NCBI RefSeq assembly: GCF_002257695.2
Contig: NZ_CP155571.1
From: Sporomusa acidovorans
GTDB taxonomy: Bacteria > Bacillota > Negativicutes > Sporomusales > Sporomusaceae
Reading direction: 5' to 3' (one strand)
DNA length: 64,000 nucleotides
The notes beneath the pieces were generated by a model. It did no database searches, was not told the origin of the DNA, and saw only the letters and a program-made list of their open reading frames with translations. Every line of letters starts with the position of its first letter. Within the stretch, counting starts at the first letter, position 1. The position numbers and the translations under genes were made by a program. Shown here in pieces: positions 1-8,030 of the stretch.

Positions 1-98
1 GCATCGGTAATCATTTGTCGATAGCACACGCTATGGCCGATGCTTGTAACCTGAAAGTCGTCTATTTTAAGCAACGTAAACCTGAATGGGGGAAGTAG
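1..98 (+). CDS. C-terminal end of an unidentified protein (cut by window edge)
   Basis: An open frame enters from the left edge (codons starting at base 3) and ends at TAG 96-98, giving about 31 residues ending in RKPEWGK. The stop lies 4 bases before the next ATG, so the two genes are probably cotranscribed. Too little is visible to name a family, and it could be a chance open frame. Confidence 0.45.
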   Translation, partial: IGNHLSIAHAMADACNLKVVYFKQRKPEWGK

Positions 99-102
99 CT
101 TT

Positions 103-510
103 ATGAAAATTAAACGGATTGATACGACCATAAGTACCGACAAACTAAGTGAATCAAAAGACTTTTATATCCGCCACTTTAACTTTACCTTGGTTTATGA
201 AAGTGACTGGTATATTGAACTTATTGCTCCCGGCCTGCCGGCCGGCGTTAGCTTTACGAAAACCCAGCGTGATGCAGGCGAATTTTTCAATGGGTCCGGC
301 ATTATTATTTCTTTGGAAGTTGATGATGTTGACGCAGAATATCACCGCTTAAAAGAAACCGGCGTTGAAATCTGTCAGGAAATTGTGGATAAACCCTGGG
401 GTGAGCGCAGTTTTGTTGTCAATGACCCCAATGGCGTACATATCTACATTTACAAGTCCATTCCGCCAACACCCGAATATCAGGTGGTTTATGATTCATT
501 TAAAAATTAA
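103..510 (+). CDS. VOC (glyoxalase/bleomycin resistance) family protein
   Basis: This 135-residue protein has the layout of the vicinal-oxygen-chelate superfamily. An N-terminal segment (DTTISTDKLSESKDFYIRHF) is followed by a second half containing the typical phrase WGERSFVVNDPNGVHIYIY. Family members are small cytosolic metal-dependent isomerases, dioxygenases or drug-binding proteins, and the substrate cannot be read from sequence. It starts 4 bases after the preceding partial gene and ends just before a strong hairpin terminator, so it is the last gene of a plus-strand unit entering from outside the window. It has no evident link to the convergent eut operon. Confidence 0.8.
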   Translation: MKIKRIDTTISTDKLSESKDFYIRHFNFTLVYESDWYIELIAPGLPAGVSFTKTQRDAGEFFNGSGIIISLEVDDVDAEYHRLKETGVEICQEIVDKPWGERSFVVNDPNGVHIYIYKSIPPTPEYQVVYDSFKN

Positions 511-517
511 ATGTAAG

Positions 518-557
518 AAACCCGTTTTCACGCTGCAAGGCAGAAAACGGGTTTTTG
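518..557. terminator. Rho-independent terminator, probably bidirectional
   Basis: A 12-bp perfect stem (AAACCCGTTTTC / GAAAACGGGTTT) encloses a 13-base loop. It is followed by a T-run on the plus strand and by an A/T-rich flank on the other side. It sits between the convergent VOC gene and the end of the eut operon. Confidence 0.85.
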
Positions 558-604
558 TTTACTAAAATTGTTTATCAACTCAAGCGAACCATCCTCTCTT
601 CCCG

Positions 605-997
605 TTATAGGGCGATAGACTTTTTCAACACTTGCGCCAAAATGCCATGTACAGTGTGCACCAGTTTATCAGGGCGAACAGGTTTTAACATATATTCCTC
701 CACCCCTATTTGCGTCGCTGCTTTTCGATAGTCGGCATTATCTGCTGCAGTCAGCATCATTATTTTCACATTGGGTAATTTTTTACGTATTCGCCTTGCT
801 GCATCCAAACCGCTCATTTTCGGCATCTGAATGTCCATAAGAATAATGTCCGGTTGTACTAAAGCGGCAGCCTGTACAGCCAGTACACCGTCACCGGCTT
901 CACCCACCACCGTTATTTGGGGACAATGCCTGTCGAGAATAAAACGGACAGCCTGCCGTTCCAAGGGCTCATCATCAACAATCAGCAATTTATACAT
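605..997 (-). CDS. Receiver-domain-only response regulator, last gene of the eut operon
   Basis: The protein of about 130 residues is a complete CheY-like receiver domain: acidic pair in LLIVDDEPLERQ, phospho-acceptor Asp in PDIILMDIQMPKMSG, and the conserved Lys in MLKPVRP. It then stops after one helix. There is no DNA-binding domain and no ANTAR RNA-binding domain, unlike EutV, the usual Firmicute eut regulator. The ATG at 997 is preferred over an upstream in-frame start because AAGGAG lies 8 bases before it. It follows eutP by 53 bases. No sensor kinase is encoded in the window, so the partner and output are unknown. Confidence 0.85.
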   Translation of the reverse strand: MYKLLIVDDEPLERQAVRFILDRHCPQITVVGEAGDGVLAVQAAALVQPDIILMDIQMPKMSGLDAARRIRKKLPNVKIMMLTAADNADYRKAATQIGVEEYMLKPVRPDKLVHTVHGILAQVLKKSIAL

Positions 998-1050
998 TCG
1001 CCACAGCTCCTTTACATGCATAGCGTAAAATCCCGCTGCTCCAAACTACT

Positions 1051-1500
1051 TTAGTTTGACAGATTTGTCAGACGGGACATGTGTAATGCCAGCTCCTCTA
1101 TACCGATCCCTTCTTGCGCCGACACAAGGTAAATCGGGCCAACAATGCCAGCTTTTCGCAAGTGGGCTTCGGCAAGTTTTGGATTGGCTTCCGGATGATC
1201 AATTTTTGAAATAATGCCAATCACCGGCTTGCGAAATGCCAAGGCAAACTTAGGAGGATACGGGCAATTGCCGCGGGTTGCATCATGCAAGGCCCATACT
1301 TCGGCCGCTCCCATGCCGGCATTAATCAATACATGATAGTGACGGGGGATTTCCAGATATTCCCCCGGACAGTCAATAAAAATGCTGGAAAAATCCATGG
1401 CCTGTGTTTTCAAATAAACCAGCGACTGGTTTAACAATTTTTGTTTCAATGTTGTTTTGCCGGCGCCGATACCGCCAATCAGTAAAATTTTTTTCTTCAT
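1051..1500 (-). CDS. eutP: EutP/PduV-type small GTPase
   Basis: This 149-residue protein carries a P-loop at its start (GGIGAGKTT), a switch-like DCPGEY segment and the base-specificity motif SKID. These define the EutP/PduV family, accessory NTPases of ethanolamine and propanediol microcompartments. Work on the family proposes roles in BMC positioning, and acetate-kinase-like activity has been reported for EutP, so the exact role here is open. It lies 2 bases downstream of eutS, inside the BMC operon. Confidence 0.88.
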   Translation of the reverse strand: MKKKILLIGGIGAGKTTLKQKLLNQSLVYLKTQAMDFSSIFIDCPGEYLEIPRHYHVLINAGMGAAEVWALHDATRGNCPYPPKFALAFRKPVIGIISKIDHPEANPKLAEAHLRKAGIVGPIYLVSAQEGIGIEELALHMSRLTNLSN

Positions 1501-1502
1501 CG

Positions 1503-1847
1503 TTAACTCCGCGTCACTTCCGCTGCTGAAAATCCTAATATTGTAACAAGTGTCTCAACGGCTGCCCGAATGGCCGCTTCGACATCGGCAATATTGCCGG
1601 TAATGACAAGCGAACCAGTAAACCGGTCGACAAAGCCGATTTCTATATCGCCGGATTTAGCCGCCGAATCGGCAGCGATAATCGCCGCTTCACTGGGAGT
1701 AATTGTCATAATGCCCAATGCCCCGTTGCCGTCAATTCCTAACCGTTCGTGCAAATTTCCCTGCGGGTTGGGTATGATATGAGCCATTGTCACTTGTTTG
1801 CCTGGGACATATTCCTGAATCATACGCTGTTTTTGTACTGCGGTCAT
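1503..1847 (-). CDS. eutS: EutS/PduU-type circularly permuted BMC shell protein
   Basis: The 114-residue protein has the permuted BMC-fold order seen in EutS and PduU. An N-terminal segment (QEYVPGKQVTMAHIIPNP) comes before the core (LGIMTITPSEAAIIAADSAAKSGDIEIGFVDRFTGSLVITG). EutS forms bent hexamers that tile shell facets or edges. It sits between pduT and eutP in the operon, 43 bases after pduT, so it should be one of five shell proteins of the predicted compartment. Confidence 0.92.
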   Translation of the reverse strand: MTAVQKQRMIQEYVPGKQVTMAHIIPNPQGNLHERLGIDGNGALGIMTITPSEAAIIAADSAAKSGDIEIGFVDRFTGSLVITGNIADVEAAIRAAVETLVTILGFSAAEVTRS

Positions 1848-1890
1848 TTCTTCACCAGCCTTTCCGCCGATAGGTCCAGTGGTTTAGAGC

Positions 1891-2439
1891 CTATTTCAGA
1901 CTGTCAATGACTTGTTGATGAGGACGGGGAATCACAACTTTGTACACCAGCATCCCTTTATCTGCCGCCAACTCACTCCCGGCAGCGACAGCCGCTTTAA
2001 CGGCAGCCACATCGCCTGTCAGTACGCTGTAGCATTTGCCGCCGATACCAAAAGCCATATGCAGACGGACAGGCGTCACCGCCGCCGTTTTCACAGCCAA
2101 ATCGGCCGCTTCAATTGCCGTCGCCACTGTATAGGTTTCTATCACGCCAATAGCCCGTACACCGCTCAAATCATTGCCGCCCCCAATAGCCGGCAGGATG
2201 GAAGGATGAACATTAGGAATAATGAAATGGTCAACTGCATGCTGGGCTCCCATATCAACGCCGGCATTGACCGACTGCCGGACAGCCGAGACATCGCCGC
2301 TGACCAGCACCATATACTTGCCAGGGCAAAGGTGTTTGGCGATCAGCAACGTGACGTCGGCAATTTTCGCCATAGCGTCTGAAGCTTCTATTCCTTTGGC
2401 AATACTGGTAAACTCAACAATACCAATTGCATTAATCAT
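1891..2439 (-). CDS. pduT: PduT-like tandem-BMC shell protein with predicted Fe-S ligand
   Basis: Two BMC domains are fused in 182 residues (roughly 1-92 and 93-182), each beginning with an AIGVIE/AIGIVE strand. Such tandem proteins form pseudohexameric trimers. Cys38 lies in HLCPGKY, matching the position at which PduT coordinates a central [4Fe-4S] cluster, one Cys per subunit. The gene overlaps the 3' end of the PduS-like gene by 4 bases. In the propanediol system PduS and PduT are thought to pass electrons across the shell, and the adjacency here supports the same role. PduT is normally a pdu rather than an eut gene. Confidence 0.88.
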   Translation of the reverse strand: MINAIGIVEFTSIAKGIEASDAMAKIADVTLLIAKHLCPGKYMVLVSGDVSAVRQSVNAGVDMGAQHAVDHFIIPNVHPSILPAIGGGNDLSGVRAIGVIETYTVATAIEAADLAVKTAAVTPVRLHMAFGIGGKCYSVLTGDVAAVKAAVAAGSELAADKGMLVYKVVIPRPHQQVIDSLK

Positions 2440-3764
2440 GAGGCGGCACCACCTTTTCGAATCGTAATGGCTTGCGGGGAAACCTGCTTTATTGTCCCGG
2501 CTATGCTGGCATGAATCCGGGCCCCCAATGCTTTATCAGGCATTTCGGCGATTAATTGGCCTACCTCAACTTTGTCTCCCTCTTTGACTACAGCCACAGC
2601 CGGCGCCCCGCTATGCTGGCGCAAGGGAATGGAAACACGTTCCGGTTGATAAATTTTCTGCTGCAAGGGGGCTGCCGGCGGATACCACGACCGCAGATTA
2701 AGACGTGAAACTAACCGGGCGGAGGGAATGAGTCGGTGTTCAGCCATGGGGTCAATCTGCCCTAAACTTCCCTGATAGCGAATATTACGCGACCGGAACT
2801 CTCCTTTCAGCGCGCTGTTTACCCGCATGGGCGAAATTCCTACCGGACAGGAATAGGCTTCGCAGACACCACATTCACAGCAGGTTAAGGCGCTTTGCAG
2901 CAATTGCGGATTGCCTATGGCATTATGGTTGACTGAGCGCACAATAAGATGGGGCGCCAGTTCATGCCCAATGATATGGCGCGGGCAAAGCTCAGTACAA
3001 TAACAACACTGCTCACATACCGTCTTAGCTATCCGCAAAACAGACTGGACAGACTGTTGCTTGCGCCTGATAAGCAGATGATCTGCCGGCAAAACGATAA
3101 GGCCGCCGGTTGTTTTGGTAATAGGGCTGGATAAGTCTGCCACCAGCTTCCCCATCATCGGGCCGCCGTCAATATAAGCCGGCTTTTCGCAGGTGACGCC
3201 GCCGGCCAAAGCGATCACTTCCGCCATGGAAGTGCCAATGGGTACGGTAGCCGTCATCGGTGATTTAACGGCGCCGGTTACTGTCAGCGTTCTGGTCACA
3301 ACGGCTTCGCCATTCATGGCTTTAGCGACATTAAGCAAGGTCTGCACATTATTTACAACAACGCCGATTTGAATTGGAATACCGCCGGGCGGCACCCGCC
3401 GCCCCGTTGTCAGCCAGATAGCCATAACTTCATCACCCGCCGGATAAATATCCCGCAAAAATTCAAGCCGGACCTGGCGCGGCAATAGTGGCTGCAATGC
3501 TTTAACGGCTGCCTGGTATTTAGCCTTCAGGGCAATAATGCCTTCCTTGGCGCCTGTGGCTTGCATCGCATACCGCAGTCCCTGCAGTACTTGCTCCGGA
3601 TAACAGGCCGCCAACTGCTGGTCTGTTTTGAGCATCGGCTCACATTCCGCGCCATTTACCACAAAAACATCCGCTTGCGCCGCCAATTTAACGTGGGTAG
3701 GAAACCCGGCACCGCCTGCCCCCACTACCCCCGCCGCTTGTACTTTCGCAATAATATCATTCAT
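2436..3764 (-). CDS. pduS: PduS/RnfC-like flavin Fe-S electron-transfer protein
   Basis: This 443-residue protein starts with an RnfC/Nqo1-like domain (VGAGGAGFPTHVK, then VVNGAECEPMLKTD). Two ferredoxin-type Cys clusters follow (CEQCCYCTELCP and CCECGVCEAYSCP), and a C-terminal sandwich-barrel-hybrid-like end closes it. PduS is a flavoprotein that can reduce cobalamin and is proposed to pass electrons out of BMCs. The ATG at 3764 is chosen because GGAAG precedes it and homologs begin at this point; the frame stays open further upstream inside eutN. It overlaps eutN by 8 bases and pduT by 4, so it is tightly coupled to both. Confidence 0.9.
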   Translation of the reverse strand: MNDIIAKVQAAGVVGAGGAGFPTHVKLAAQADVFVVNGAECEPMLKTDQQLAACYPEQVLQGLRYAMQATGAKEGIIALKAKYQAAVKALQPLLPRQVRLEFLRDIYPAGDEVMAIWLTTGRRVPPGGIPIQIGVVVNNVQTLLNVAKAMNGEAVVTRTLTVTGAVKSPMTATVPIGTSMAEVIALAGGVTCEKPAYIDGGPMMGKLVADLSSPITKTTGGLIVLPADHLLIRRKQQSVQSVLRIAKTVCEQCCYCTELCPRHIIGHELAPHLIVRSVNHNAIGNPQLLQSALTCCECGVCEAYSCPVGISPMRVNSALKGEFRSRNIRYQGSLGQIDPMAEHRLIPSARLVSRLNLRSWYPPAAPLQQKIYQPERVSIPLRQHSGAPAVAVVKEGDKVEVGQLIAEMPDKALGARIHASIAGTIKQVSPQAITIRKGGAAS

Positions 3765-4071
3765 AGCGTTCGCCACTTCCAGACTCAAATGTTTCTTTAT
3801 CAATAATCCCGACGACCATGGCATCAATAGGTATGTGCGTATCGGCCAGGCTTTGCCGGGCTGAAGACCCGCCGGCAACCATGACAATTTCACTTTCGCC
3901 GGCACCGATTTTATCGCCAACCACCAGCGTATCACCCCGGGATTCCAGATACACGCCACCGGCTTCCTGATAGTTTATCGCTACCGGCTGTACAACCAAA
4001 AATTTCAGTCCGCGCAGGGACTCTTCCTTGCGTGTTGCCCAGACATTTCCAATCACACGAGCAATAATCAT
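3757..4071 (-). CDS. eutN: EutN/CcmL-type pentameric BMC vertex protein
   Basis: The protein of about 104 residues begins MIIARVIGNVWATRK and contains YLESRGDTLVVGDKIGAGESEIVMVAGGSSAR, followed by PIDAMVVGIID. This is the BMC-P (Pfam EutN_CcmL) signature of pentamers that cap icosahedral vertices. The ATG at 4071 is chosen. A TTG two codons earlier, closer to an AGGGG ribosome site, is possible. It overlaps the genes on both sides, so translation is probably coupled. Confidence 0.92.
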   Translation of the reverse strand: MIIARVIGNVWATRKEESLRGLKFLVVQPVAINYQEAGGVYLESRGDTLVVGDKIGAGESEIVMVAGGSSARQSLADTHIPIDAMVVGIIDKETFESGSGERYE

Positions 4072-4826
4072 AAGCAACGCACCCCTTCCCTGTAGACTTC
4101 TATTTTCTGCTGCTTCAACACATCGATGGCAACCGGCGTAATAATTGTTGACTTAGCAACCTGCAATATCCCGTTAGGCGGCAGTTGTGCGGCTTCTTTC
4201 GCCGCTAACAATTTTTTATCGTATTTCAGTTCAGAACGTGCCTGCTGCCCGTATGTCTCCTCAACACTCCGGCGGGGCTCATTCATCCCGCTTGCGGCCA
4301 GAGCTGGCCGGCAATCCGTAAAATAATCATCTGCAATCATAACACCGAAACCAGCCGCCTGGCGGACATAATTTGCAAACAGTTGCCGGTATGGCTCCGG
4401 CGTTTTTGCCGTAAAACGCCAATTCACCCGCCCGATTTCCACCGGGATTCCGGCAATAATTCCCTGAGAAACAAACCCGGTTAGCCAGTCAGTGCAAACG
4501 CCTAACGCAATTTGTGCTAACTGGTCTTGGGAACATACCGGTATATGCAGGCGCTGCCAATGCGAATGCTGCCATGCTTGTTTGCAGTCAATCTGTTTTA
4601 ATTCATACGGAAGTTCTAGCTGGCTTTCAGCGCAAATACCCAGCTCGTAATCCTGCTGATAACGTGCTGTCAAGGCAGCCAAATGGCAAATATCTTCCTG
4701 GCTGTTCAGCAAAATCAGACAACCCGGTTTGGCAACCTGACTTACGTTTGTGCTATTTAGCAGAGGTTGCAGTTCCGGCGAAGATAATATTCTGATTATT
4801 ACCTGCTTTAACAAGTCTTCGTTCAT
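4068..4826 (-). CDS. Eut-operon-associated protein of unknown function
   Basis: This 252-residue protein is not assigned a function. Its first 23 residues (MNEDLLKQVIIRILSSPELQ) form a likely amphipathic helix like the targeting helices of BMC cargo. The central part (residues about 30-140) looks like an alpha/beta flavoprotein-like fold. The C-terminal stretch AKSTIITPVAIDVLKQQKIEVYR resembles the ILTPSARDFL-type segments near the N-termini of EutT and EutQ. It reminds me of the conserved Firmicute eut family often listed only as 'ethanolamine utilization protein'. It starts 4 bases after the EutT-PduL gene and overlaps eutN by 4 bases. Confidence 0.7.
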   Translation of the reverse strand: MNEDLLKQVIIRILSSPELQPLLNSTNVSQVAKPGCLILLNSQEDICHLAALTARYQQDYELGICAESQLELPYELKQIDCKQAWQHSHWQRLHIPVCSQDQLAQIALGVCTDWLTGFVSQGIIAGIPVEIGRVNWRFTAKTPEPYRQLFANYVRQAAGFGVMIADDYFTDCRPALAASGMNEPRRSVEETYGQQARSELKYDKKLLAAKEAAQLPPNGILQVAKSTIITPVAIDVLKQQKIEVYREGVRCL

Positions 4827-4829
4827 GAA

Positions 4830-6128
4830 TTACACCTCCAAAATAACACATTGGGTATCCGGTTTTACCAATGCGGCATTGGCTTCATCGGTATCCAGAT
4901 GCAACTCTCCCTTGAAATGGGGACTAACCCTGACAAGGACATCCTGAAATATGGCAGACCGCTCACTCTCAACGGTTGCGTTTACTCTTTGCCCGTCTTT
5001 AATATTCCAGGCCTCGGCCTGATCAGGGTGCAGATGAATGTGCCGCGCTGCAACAATAACTCCCTGCGCTAATTCAATGCTGCCGGCCGGCCCGGTCAGC
5101 GTTATGCCGCTTGTTCCCTCAATCTGCCCGGAGTCACGCACAGCAGGCCGTATCCCTAATGTAAAGCAATCGGTAACACTGACTTCAACCTGCGTGTCAG
5201 GGCGGACCGGCCCTAAAATTCGAACATTTTCAATCCTGCCTTTAGGACCTGCCAGCATAACGCTTTCCTGCGCGGCAAATTGACCAGGCTGGGATAAATC
5301 CTTTTGTTTATGCAGCAAATACCCGGTTCCGAAAAGTTTTTCAAGGTGGGCTTGCGATAAGTGGACATGCCGGTTGGATATGCCGATTGGCAATTGTTTA
5401 CTTTTCAGTTGTTCACGCCGCCGTTTGCAGCCAAGAACATAAAACAGACTGGACAGCCTGTTTAAGATGAGAATAATATCAGACCGGCTGCAAGTACCGT
5501 CCTCGGCAGTAAATGCGCGATTAGCAGAAAGTTCCACTTCCCGGATTTTGGACCGTAAACTGTTTAACCTGGCAATAAGCCACCCATCCTGATAGCTCAT
5601 TGCCGTATGCGGCGTACCAAAATATTTTTGCGGATAATGGGACATATCCCGAATTTGTTCTGCCGTCCACCCCAGCACAGTGCCAAACGCAATGCCCTCC
5701 TGTTTAACTTCTGCAGCCATAACCTTTTGCGCCAGCAACGCAACCTCTTCTAATTGAGCGGCTAGTTTCGTTTCGCCGGCCTTCACCAACAGCGTTTGCG
5801 TTTCTACCAAATCGCACGCAAACTGATCAAGCTGGCCTCGCCAGGCAATGACCGGGTGGGTTTTAAAAATCAGTTGCTTGCCCCGCAAATGGGTCATATG
5901 CTCCGGTTTAGGCTCTTCCTCCTGAGGAAAACGTGGTGTTTGCCCGGCCACAGGTGGCATTTCCCACTTTGCTTTGCCATCTGGTACTTTGTCATATTGA
6001 ATCTGTATTCCCTGGGAACGTAGAAAATCCCGTGCCGAAGGTGTAACAATACTTCCCTGGGGAATCGTCATTGTAGCGGACTTTATCTTATTCCAGTTGG
6101 CCCGTAACTCATGTTCTGAAATAATCAA
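4830..6128 (-). CDS. EutT-like cobalamin adenosyltransferase fused to PduL-like phosphotransacylase
   Basis: This 432-residue protein joins two enzymes normally made separately. Residues 1 to about 245 resemble EutT, which adenosylates corrinoid to coenzyme B12: an N-terminal VTPSARDFLRSQGIQ segment, then helices around SHYPQKYFGTPHTAM. The CC-x2-C cluster of enterobacterial EutT is absent. Residues from about 248 resemble PduL, converting acyl-CoA and phosphate to acyl phosphate: IGISNRHVHLS and later VIVAARHIHLHPDQA supply the metal-binding His clusters. No stop codon separates the halves. The fusion would tie cofactor supply for EutBC to the ATP-yielding branch of acetaldehyde use. It lies 45 bases after a shell gene and 3 bases before the next gene. 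Confidence 0.82.
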   Translation of the reverse strand: MIISEHELRANWNKIKSATMTIPQGSIVTPSARDFLRSQGIQIQYDKVPDGKAKWEMPPVAGQTPRFPQEEEPKPEHMTHLRGKQLIFKTHPVIAWRGQLDQFACDLVETQTLLVKAGETKLAAQLEEVALLAQKVMAAEVKQEGIAFGTVLGWTAEQIRDMSHYPQKYFGTPHTAMSYQDGWLIARLNSLRSKIREVELSANRAFTAEDGTCSRSDIILILNRLSSLFYVLGCKRRREQLKSKQLPIGISNRHVHLSQAHLEKLFGTGYLLHKQKDLSQPGQFAAQESVMLAGPKGRIENVRILGPVRPDTQVEVSVTDCFTLGIRPAVRDSGQIEGTSGITLTGPAGSIELAQGVIVAARHIHLHPDQAEAWNIKDGQRVNATVESERSAIFQDVLVRVSPHFKGELHLDTDEANAALVKPDTQCVILEV

Positions 6129-6173
6129 AGTACATCACCTCTCCGCTGTTTTCATGCTTTGGCCAAGAGGCGG

Positions 6174-6485
6174 CTATTGATTGCCGTAGGCTTTATTATC
6201 ACCAACAGGCAAAATGTATTCCACACTGGTGTGCGGACGCGGTATTACATGCACACTGACCATTTCGCCGACACGTTCGGCAGCCGCCGCCCCCGCATCC
6301 ACGGCTGCCTTGACGGCCCCGACATCACCGCGTACCATAACAGCCACATAGCCGCCGGTTACATGCTCTTTACCGCATAAGGTTACATTGGCGGCCTTTA
6401 GCATTTGGTCTGCGGCCTCGATGGACGGAATCAACCCTTTGGTCTCAATCATTCCCAGAGCAACTACATTACGGACTTCTCCCAT
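6174..6485 (-). CDS. eutM: BMC hexameric shell protein (EutM/PduA type)
   Basis: This 103-residue protein is a single canonical BMC domain: NVVALGMIETKGLIPSIEAADQMLKAANVTL at the start, VMVRGDVGAVKAAVDAGAAAAERVG in the middle and the VHVIPRPH end. Such proteins tile the flat facets as hexamers with a central pore for small metabolites. It is one of two EutM-like paralogs here; the other lies at 13229-13564 and has a longer tail. It sits between eutA and the EutT-PduL gene with a clear GGAGGAG ribosome site. Confidence 0.93.
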   Translation of the reverse strand: MGEVRNVVALGMIETKGLIPSIEAADQMLKAANVTLCGKEHVTGGYVAVMVRGDVGAVKAAVDAGAAAAERVGEMVSVHVIPRPHTSVEYILPVGDNKAYGNQ

Positions 6486-6527
6486 TTGCTTCTCCTCCTC
6501 CTATTTTCCTATTCATGGGCTTTATCA

Positions 6528-8003
6528 TCATTTTTCTTTCGTCTCAAAGAGCAGGGTCTTAATGACAACCGGAACAACTCGCCCGCCCATCACGGGCTTG
6601 CCGATATCAATATAATCCGAGCTGCCTACGGCAAGCTGATCAATGCAGATTAACTCCAATGGTTTTGTGTAGAGGGCGGCAATCGACTGTCCCAGTATTT
6701 TCCCGCAATCTTTTTCTAAAATTATAATAAGGATGTTGGTGCGGACCAGGTATTCCGCCATTCCCGAAAGGACTCCCCGGGCAAGGATCTGTATATCGTC
6801 AAAGGTTGGCGTTTCCGGCCCCTTCATGGCCAGGGCAATGAGCTGATCATCGTTGTCTGCCGTTATGATATTCATTGTCTTTCTTACCAACGCCGCAATC
6901 TCCGGCGCTGTTGCCGGCAACCCGTGAATACAGCCGGTAAACGGCAGGGCTACCAAAACATTGCGCAGTGGTAAGGTTCTTTCTGCAACATGAATGGTAC
7001 TGCCGCTTAGGTTGACTGATTGCGTGCCTGTGCCGATGACCGTAGCCCTTACTGTTTCCAACGGTTTTACCGGTTCAAAGCCCGCCGCCAGCAAAGCCTC
7101 CTTGAGTTTCCATCCCAGCAGTGGACCAAAATCGCCAAAACAGCTTACTTCCGCTAGCGAACAGGGTGGCTGCTCCGCATAGACGTAGTCTGCCACACCG
7201 CCGGATATCATCACCTTGGTTACCGGATAGTCCAGCGAAAGCGATGGTGTCATCAGCAGTTGACGGGTTAAGTCAGAGAGAACTTTTGCTTGCAGCACCT
7301 CCACAACGGAGTGTGCCATAGCGGCAGCGACTTCTGTAAGAACAGACAGGCTGATTTTTTCACCAGCTTGGATTGTCCGCCGCAGTGACTTCAATACCGC
7401 CTGCGCGGGGCCAGCAATATAAGTAACCCGCTGCCTGTCTGGTTCAATTTCAATCAGATGGCCCCCGACATTCAGGCAAGCCGTATCAATCGCCTGGCCT
7501 TCATGGAATACGGCATAATTGGCGGTTCCCCCGCCGACATCAATATTCACAATAATTTGATGTTTCTCCTGGGAAAAGGCAGCCGCCCCGGAGCCTTTGC
7601 CCGCATATACAGCTTCAAGGTTGGGACCCGCAGTAGCAACAACGAAATCCCCGGCAAAGTTTGCCAAAGCCTCTAGAATAGCTTTGGCATTTTCTTTTTT
7701 GGCTGTCTCGCCGGTAATAATCACCGCTCCTGTATCAATATCGCGCGCAGTAACTCCCGCCTGGCGGTATTCACTTTCTACAATCCGTGAGATTTCCACG
7801 GCGTTCACTAAATGATGATTTAACAACGGCGTAAAATAAATTTGACTGCGGTAAATTACTTCTTTACCTGTAATTTCAACCCGGGGAATAAGAGCAGCAG
7901 ATGCCGTATTTTCAAGTGTAAGACGACTGATAACAAGTTGCGTAGTCGTTGTGCCGATGTCAATTCCCACACTAGTCATCGTTTGCACTGCCGGGTCGCT
8001 CAT
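6528..8003 (-). CDS. eutA: EutA, reactivating factor for ethanolamine ammonia-lyase
   Basis: The 491-residue protein has an actin/Hsp70-like ATPase fold: phosphate-1 motif SVGIDIGTTTTQLVI at the N-terminus and a second glycine-rich motif NIDVGGGTANYAVF near residue 155. EutA protects EutBC by exchanging inactivated cobalamin for fresh adenosylcobalamin in an ATP-dependent way. The start ATG follows GAGGTGAG. It lies 27 bases downstream of eutC, the expected order eutB-eutC-eutA. Confidence 0.93.
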   Translation of the reverse strand: MSDPAVQTMTSVGIDIGTTTTQLVISRLTLENTASAALIPRVEITGKEVIYRSQIYFTPLLNHHLVNAVEISRIVESEYRQAGVTARDIDTGAVIITGETAKKENAKAILEALANFAGDFVVATAGPNLEAVYAGKGSGAAAFSQEKHQIIVNIDVGGGTANYAVFHEGQAIDTACLNVGGHLIEIEPDRQRVTYIAGPAQAVLKSLRRTIQAGEKISLSVLTEVAAAMAHSVVEVLQAKVLSDLTRQLLMTPSLSLDYPVTKVMISGGVADYVYAEQPPCSLAEVSCFGDFGPLLGWKLKEALLAAGFEPVKPLETVRATVIGTGTQSVNLSGSTIHVAERTLPLRNVLVALPFTGCIHGLPATAPEIAALVRKTMNIITADNDDQLIALAMKGPETPTFDDIQILARGVLSGMAEYLVRTNILIIILEKDCGKILGQSIAALYTKPLELICIDQLAVGSSDYIDIGKPVMGGRVVPVVIKTLLFETKEK

Positions 8004-8030
8004 CTCTACTCACCTCAAATGATTAGCTCC

